Source: Hibiscus mutabilis (taxonomy: Eukaryota; Streptophyta; Magnoliopsida; Malvales; Malvaceae). From it: DNA of 64,000 bases. Below, in pieces: positions 59,041 to 64,000 of the stretch (its first letter is position 1; every line of letters starts with the position of its first letter). The position numbers and the translations under genes were made by a program. The notes under the pieces are model-generated. The model searched no databases, was not told the DNA's origin, and saw only the letters and a program-made list of their open reading frames with translations. The stretch spans positions 22,618,750 to 22,682,749 of the forward strand of contig CM033719.1 of NCBI GenBank assembly GCA_019671005.1, read 5' to 3'.

Positions 59041-59350
59041 TAGGTTTTTCTAGTACCCCTCAAACCCATCTTGAAGAACACTTAGACTCTCAAAGAAAAT
59101 GAAAGATGGGTGAATTGGCTTAAAAATTTAGCAAACTAAAAAAATTTTAGAGTGGTTCTTCAAACAAGTCTACAAATAAGTTTGCAAAAATAAGCTCTCA
59201 CCCAAATGAACACTTGAGCAAAAATTAAACAATGAAAGCTCACAATTGTTCTTACAAGAAAAATAGACTTTAAAGAGCAAATACAAGAATTATTTTTTGC
59301 TTGATTGTTGGAATGGACTTTCTTGATGATCTTAAGTCACTTGGAGGTCC

Positions 59351-59358
59351 CTTTTATG
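59351..59358 (-). promoter_or_regulatory. TATA-like box, LTR of element B
   Basis: Minus CATAAAAG, 98 bp from the nearest palindrome (59456). The spacing in element A is 100 bp. Confidence 0.5.
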
Positions 59359-59455
59359 TCTTCTAATCAATTTCTAGCCGTTTCTAGTTGTTGGAGGAGG
59401 TTTGGAGCCGTTGCGGTGTCATAAAATTGGGCATTTAATGCTCACTTGCACAAAA

Positions 59456-59667
59456 GTTTTGAAACTTCTCAAAGTGTTTCGAAACTCTTTGAGTAAAATT
59501 CATAAATATGACTGTAGATCCCAAAGTTTCAAAACTAACACAAGAGTTTCGAAACTCTTGTGAAAGTTTCAAAACTTCACTAAAGTTTCGAGACTCAAAA
59601 GCATTCTATTTTTCTAAGTTTCGAAACTAAAGGTGGAGTTTCGAAACTAGCAGCACAATTTCGATAC
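59456..59667. repeat. GTWYCGRWAC palindrome array 5 (GTTTCGAAAC type, LTR of element B)
   Basis: Sites start at 59456, 59476, 59526, 59546, 59566, 59585, 59618, 59638 and 59658. Forms are GTTTCGAAAC, GTTTTGAAAC, GTTTCAAAAC and ATTTCGATAC. Six of eight steps are 19-20 bp. Confidence 0.85.
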
Positions 59668-59850
59668 TTTCTCCAAAAAATTTAAGCAAGTTTTTGACTT
59701 TGTGAAGATGTTTCAGTTGTAAGAATGAAGCCAAAATACTTTGATATTATTTTTAACATGAAAAATACTTTAAAAACTTGTTTTAAAATTCTTGAACAAA
59801 TTTTACAAATAATTTATTGAGTTATATCTAAATTAATCATAAAGCTATCA

Positions 59851-59866
59851 ATCTCCCCCTTTTTGA
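59851..59866 (-). other. Polypurine tract of element B
   Basis: Minus TCAAAAAGGGGGAGAT before the LTR start; a common form in plant copia elements. Confidence 0.8.
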
Positions 59867-60292
59867 TATAACCAAAAATTCTTGTAAAATTTTAAAAATG
59901 TTTCAAGTTTGTCAAAAATAATTTTCTCCCCTTTCTAAAAAGCTTTGGAGCTAGAAGTAAAAATTAGAGTTTTAAAATACAATTTTGAAAATTGTTGCAC
60001 CAAATTTTACAAAATCTTTCTCCCCATTTTTTGTTAAATCAAAAAAGAATCATAAAGCTACAAAAGAGGAGAAATATTAGTGCAATATATAACCAATATC
60101 AAGCTCATACAAAAAGGCATAAAAATAAAGTCCAACATCAAGCTCATAATTATATAAAGTCATAGGAAATAAATCAAAAACATCAAATCAACACAAACCA
60201 ACATATTATTCTAAAGCAAGAAAAAAATGAAGTTCAAATATAAAGCAAACATGCTAAGTCTATAAAGCAAATAATATATCTAAAATCCAAGT

Positions 60293-61399
60293 TTAAGCAT
60301 TCGGTTCATCGGGATGAGACATAAAGTGATGACGGAGAGCATGAATACCTTCATCTGTAATTTTTCGTCTAGCTTTCATGGCTATTTGACGAGTTTCCAT
60401 GGCTTGTTGTCGAGTCACCATAACTCTAAACTGAATAACCGAGTAGTCATAAATATACTGAGTGGTTGCGGCTTTGTTGTGGAGGAGGCACATCACCACC
60501 CGGAACAATAGGAGCAACACCAATAGCCAGAGCATTACCATTACCACCATTAATATCCATCTCACATTGATGCCTTTTGCACCCATTCACCATTCTCAAA
60601 GTAGTAAGCAGCTTTGTGAGCCGTGGTTTCGTCAAGCTTGCTAATCAAGAGAGATGTCGGATCAAAAGAGAAGTCAATATCACGACACTAAAAGTTGTGG
60701 GTAAGGACGCAAGCATAGGGCAAAGAACGTTTGGAGCGAAAGCCTTTGTTAATGGCACCAACTATCTCACTAAAGATAATACGAGCAAAGTGAGGACGAG
60801 TCTTGGTACATAATTGATAAATCCACCAATAATCAAGATCACACTTCTTAGTGGCTTTACCACCTGAATGCTAGATAAATCAAGTTACAATAAGGTGAAA
60901 AAAAATATTTCCTCAAAAGTAAGAATGGGAGAGTTATGATTGGGTAAGTCCGGGATGGGAACATATGATTTTTCATCAAAGACACCCTCACACGGAACAC
61001 CTAAGTTATTGGATATAGATGAAATAGAGATGTTAATCTCTTGACCCATAAGAAAATATTTGACCCGAATCACGATGTCACTAGCATCATGAACAAGAAC
61101 AACATTACTATAGAATGCCCTAACTAGTTGATTATGGATGCTAGACTCTATAGAAAGAAAATCTAACCAACCCCAAGTAGAAAAAGTATCATAGATGGTA
61201 AAATTAAACTTTTAAAATAAAGAAAATCAAGATCAACTATCATTTCTTGATGGATAGAACGTTGAAATAAATAAGTGTGAAAACACGAAAGTTCATCCGG
61301 GTCTATAAAACAAAAGTGATTAGAAGTTCGAATATTTTGAGGTGGTGGTACGGGAGGTTGACCGGTTTGAAATTTTATTCGGGCACGTTTGGGAGCCAT
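60293..61399 (-). pseudogene. Accessory ORF of element B (putative plant transposon protein type), broken
   Basis: Begins MAPKRARIKFQTGQPPVPPP (basic N-terminus as in element A). The next open parts are HNQLVRAFYSN, then VKYFLMGQEINISISSISNN with LGVPCEGVFDEK, then WWIYQLCTKTRPHFARIIFS, CRDIDFSFDPTSLL and FENGEWVQKAS. It ends with a helical, charged tail (RQQAMETRQIAMKARRKITD) and HPDEPNA. At least two frame breaks prevent a full product. Order and spacing of segments match the family named for element A. Function is unknown. Confidence 0.7.
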
Positions 61400-61944
61400 T
61401 TGAATGAAGAAAGCAAAGTTTTTGACTCAAAAAATTGGTTGGGGAATTTTTACAAACAACTTGTGGGAAAGGGTTTGAAGCAAAAAATTTAAAGAATATG
61501 AATGAATGAGTAAACTTCCTGCAAGATAAACACAACATATAAAGTATATAAATTCAACCAAATTATACAATATATTCATGATTTTTTGCCAAAAATTTAA
61601 AATACTAAGTTGATAATTTTTTAAGAACAAGTGAAAATGACTAGATATAATATTTGAAAAACATGTATACATGTTCTTATAATCATGAAGCATCAAAAAT
61701 TTTAATATAGATTGATTTAAAAGATCAATTTCTCTAAAAAAATCGGAATATTAAAAAATTGGGTTTTGAGATATACCTTCAAGAGAATTTGAAATTGATG
61801 ATGTAGGAGACTTGAATCCACAAAAGAGATGAAAAGAGTGAAAGATTTTGATGGATTTTTGGAAGAAATCTAGGTTGGGGTTGAGAGAATTTGGGTTATA
61901 GTTGTTTGGGAATAAGTAACCTAATGAAAAATTAGGTTTTTCTT

Positions 61945-61954
61945 GATATAAAGT
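61945..61954 (-). promoter_or_regulatory. Internal TATA-like box of element B
   Basis: Minus ACTTTATATC, about 30 bp from the nearest palindrome (61983) and 550 bp upstream of the accessory ORF. The flanks do not resemble the LTR. Confidence 0.45.
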
Positions 61955-61982
61955 TGCATGATATGTATGTCCCGCTCCATAA

Positions 61983-62121
61983 GTTTCGAAACTTTAGAGG
62001 GAGTTTCAAAACTTTAGGTGTTGTTTTGAAACTTCACTTGATGTTTCGATACTCCAAACTAAACTATTTTACAAGTTTCGAAATTGTTTAAGTTTCGAAA
62101 CTGTATAAGAAGTTTCAAAAC
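61983..62121. repeat. GTWYCGRWAC palindrome array 6 (internal promoter of element B)
   Basis: Sites start at 61983, 62003, 62023, 62043, 62075, 62092 and 62112. The first four are spaced exactly 20 bp. Forms: GTTTCGAAAC, GTTTCAAAAC, GTTTTGAAAC, GTTTCGATAC. Confidence 0.85.
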
Positions 62122-62698
62122 TTTATGCCATGTAGGTGTAATTTTGCCATTTTGAACCTTTAAAAGACATCGAACTTGGATCCTATCAAGTATTAAAGCT
62201 CTATTAACAAAAGTAATATGTTCAAACATGTTGGTTGAAGATATGGATACATTATTTTTCCTATGAATTTTATATATTAAAGAGTATGTTATGGACTAAA
62301 AGAACATCCAAAAGTTTAAAAAGAAGTCCAAAACACATAAGCACAAAATGTATCATGTTCTAACTTATACAAGCAAATTTAGCCACATGGAACATGAAAC
62401 AGACAAATATAACATATTTTGCTAATTTAAGGCCAAAGACATAAAAGAAAGTATATAAGGCCAAAAATAAGCAATTCATGCAACAAAAGCTCACCCTCAC
62501 TAATTGCATTAAAGCATCATATGGGGACACTCAATCATGTTTTAATAACATATAATCACATATAAAACAACATGAATGAGTAAAATTTGCATGAAAACAA
62601 AAATGTTACCTTGAACCAAGGAAGGTCGATTAGGTCTCTCCCTCTTCAAGTGTCCTTCCTTCTAGTGTGTCTAGAGCTTTCAAATTTCTCTACTTTTC
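62122..62698. other. Non-coding stretch between Gag and the internal array of element B
   Basis: AT-rich, no frame. On the minus strand an AAG/GTAAC junction at about 62608 looks like a splice donor; no matching acceptor was established. Confidence 0.4.
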
Positions 62699-64000
62699 TC
62701 ACCATAGCTCCAACACACCTACAATAGATAATAATACAATTTTTGGTACCCAAATTCTTTTGGGTCCATTGGAGTTAGTCTCAACAATTTTAGTTCCCTT
62801 AGGAATCCACTTAGCAATGGAATCTTTATTATTAGAAGATACAAGTCCTTTTGGGACCCATATACTCTTAATCATTTTTTCTTTAAAAACTATAGGAGAA
62901 CTAGATTGTCTAACATAAACATTTGATTTAACAAAATTAGTTTCGCAGCATTCTCCATTTTTCTTTTCAAAATTTTTGTAAATCAAATCTTTTTCCTTTT
63001 TAAGATAATCCAATTCTTTTTGGTGATCTTCTTGAACTTTTGAAAGCAAATTTTGTAAGTCAAAATTCTTTTGCTCAAAATCTTTAAATTTTGCTTCAAG
63101 TTCAAAATTGGTCTTAGAAAGTAAATTATTCTCAACTTTTAATTTTGAAACCACTTTCTTATATTTTAAAACATGGGTTTCAAATTCAAAAACCAAATTA
63201 TCATAGGCATCTTGCAACTCATCAAATGTATATGAATTTGAATTGGAAGTTACCTTAGGGTCTTCTTTCATGGCCATGAGGCAAAGGTTTGCTACTTTGT
63301 CATCTTCATTATCGGTGGAGTCCCCGTCACTCCAAGTAGCAACAAATGTCTTCTTGAATTTGCTTGATCCCTTCATCTTTAATTTAGGATAATCATATTT
63401 GATGTGTCCCAATTTCTTGCAATTGAAACACGCGATGGGATCTCTTTCCTTTCTTGATTCTTTATTCGATTCTTGTCTACTTGACTTCATGAGTCTTTTG
63501 AATCTTCATGCAAGCTATTTCATCTCTTCATCATCATCATCTTCACTAGAATCACTTTCTTTGCAAGTTGATGATTTTAGAGCAACATCATCATTATTTT
63601 CTTTGTTTTCTTCTTTCTTTCCCTTTGACATTATTTCATGGGTGAGCAAATATCTCATTAATTCATCAAGCTTGAGCTCTTCCAAGTTCTTTGCTTCAAT
63701 GATAGTCACCTTCTTGGAATCTCATGAATCGGGAAGTGAATAGATCAACTTCCTCACTATCTTGTCCTCTAGAATCAACTCTCCATAGCCTTTTAGCTCG
63801 TTCACGATGGTGGAGAACCAATCGAACATAGCTTTAACATCTTCTTCTGAGTCCAACTTGAAGTTTTCATAATTGAGATGAAGAAGGCCAATCTTGGTCT
63901 CCTTTACTTCATTTGTTCCTTCATGAATGACTTCAAGCTTGTCCCATATTTCTTTGGTATCAGCACATGATGAGACCTTCCCATACTCATCGGGACCAAG
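62699..64000 (-). pseudogene. Ty1/copia Gag (UBN2 type), broken and cut by the window edge
   Basis: Upstream frames carry EIWDKLEVIHEGTNEVKETK and FDWFSTIVNELKGYGE, the core of the copia Gag (UBN2/DUF4219) domain. In-frame stops follow at SLPDS and at DDDEEMK. The next open stretch (63490-62699) has a zinc knuckle CFNCKKLGHIKYDY, whose last cysteine is replaced by tyrosine, then a coiled coil, and ends with WIPKGTK and GPKRIWVPK phrases typical of SIRE/Maximus-like Gag. No protease follows. Confidence 0.85.

Larger units (their letters stand above)
59100..59850 (-). repeat. 3' LTR of element B
   Basis: Starts TGATAGC after the purine tract. The far end is placed at 59100 by comparison with element A (the shared GGTGAATTGGC phrase near the end) and is uncertain by some tens of bases. 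Confidence 0.6.
59100..64000 (-). mobile_element. Element B: copia-like retroelement, runs off the window
   Basis: Minus-strand order: Gag (from beyond 64000 to 62699), palindrome array (62121-61983), internal TATA-like box, accessory ORF (61399-60293), polypurine tract (59866-59851), 3' LTR (59850 to about 59100) with its own palindromes and TATA-like box. Layout and accessory ORF match element A. No protease, integrase or RT lies between Gag and the accessory ORF, so this copy is non-autonomous or deleted. Confidence 0.7.

Noticed and set aside
62699..63490. Cellular zinc-knuckle, coiled-coil gene
   Set aside because: Upstream frames carry the copia Gag domain and the end has SIRE-like WIPKGTK/WVPK phrases, so it is a broken Gag.

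Overview
The window is plant nuclear DNA, and intron-bearing genes, AT-rich intergenic sequence and nested LTR retrotransposons point to a eudicot. The ubiquitin E1 sequence and the element types suggest Malvaceae or a relative; this is an impression, not a measured assignment. All conventional genes lie in the first 14.7 kb and are on the minus strand: an intronless GRAS factor of the NSP2/SCL26 type (2456-3988), an intronless glutaredoxin-like protein with a cysteine-rich tail and no CxxC active site (5790-6533), and a six-coding-exon ubiquitin-activating enzyme E1 (9511-14426) with a probable 5'UTR intron. Between them lie two foldback MITEs, degenerate CCCTAAA-like AT repeats and a small RNase H relic.

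From about 16.9 kb to the end the window is a nest of retroelements, resolved here by terminal TG/CA and target-site duplications (TSDs). Element A (minus strand, copia-like, 16884 to about 32.7 kb) has a 3' LTR (16884-30571) split by a complete copia element (17342-23525, TSD ACTTG) and by a solo LTR (23643-29913, TSD GGTAC). That solo LTR is itself split by a second solo LTR (26100-29644, TSD ATGAT). Next comes a 24.3-kb Tat/Ogre-like Ty3 element (33192-57524, TSD ACTAA). Its 5' LTR holds a third solo LTR (34131-37450, TSD AAAAT), and its body holds a related smaller element (42507-48977, TSD CCCCT). Element B (about 59.1 kb to beyond the window, minus strand) is a relative of element A and includes a decayed copia Gag.

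The most unusual signal is a family of 10-bp palindromes of the form GTWYCGRWAC (GTACCGGTAC, GTATCGATAC, GTTTCGAAAC). They form six arrays in four different LTR families and repeatedly start 20-21 bp apart, which is two helical turns. In elements A and B one array lies in the LTR about 100 bp upstream of a TATA-like box. A second lies just upstream of an internal TATA box that precedes an accessory ORF with a basic N-terminus. The two elements keep the same layout but use different palindromes. I infer a retroelement-encoded or retroelement-exploited DNA-binding system with two promoters and a motif that changes between lineages.

A second unusual signal is seen in three families: arrays of short stem-loops whose loop sequence is conserved while the stem sequences vary yet stay self-complementary (24425-24649, 36530-36661, 47424-48037).
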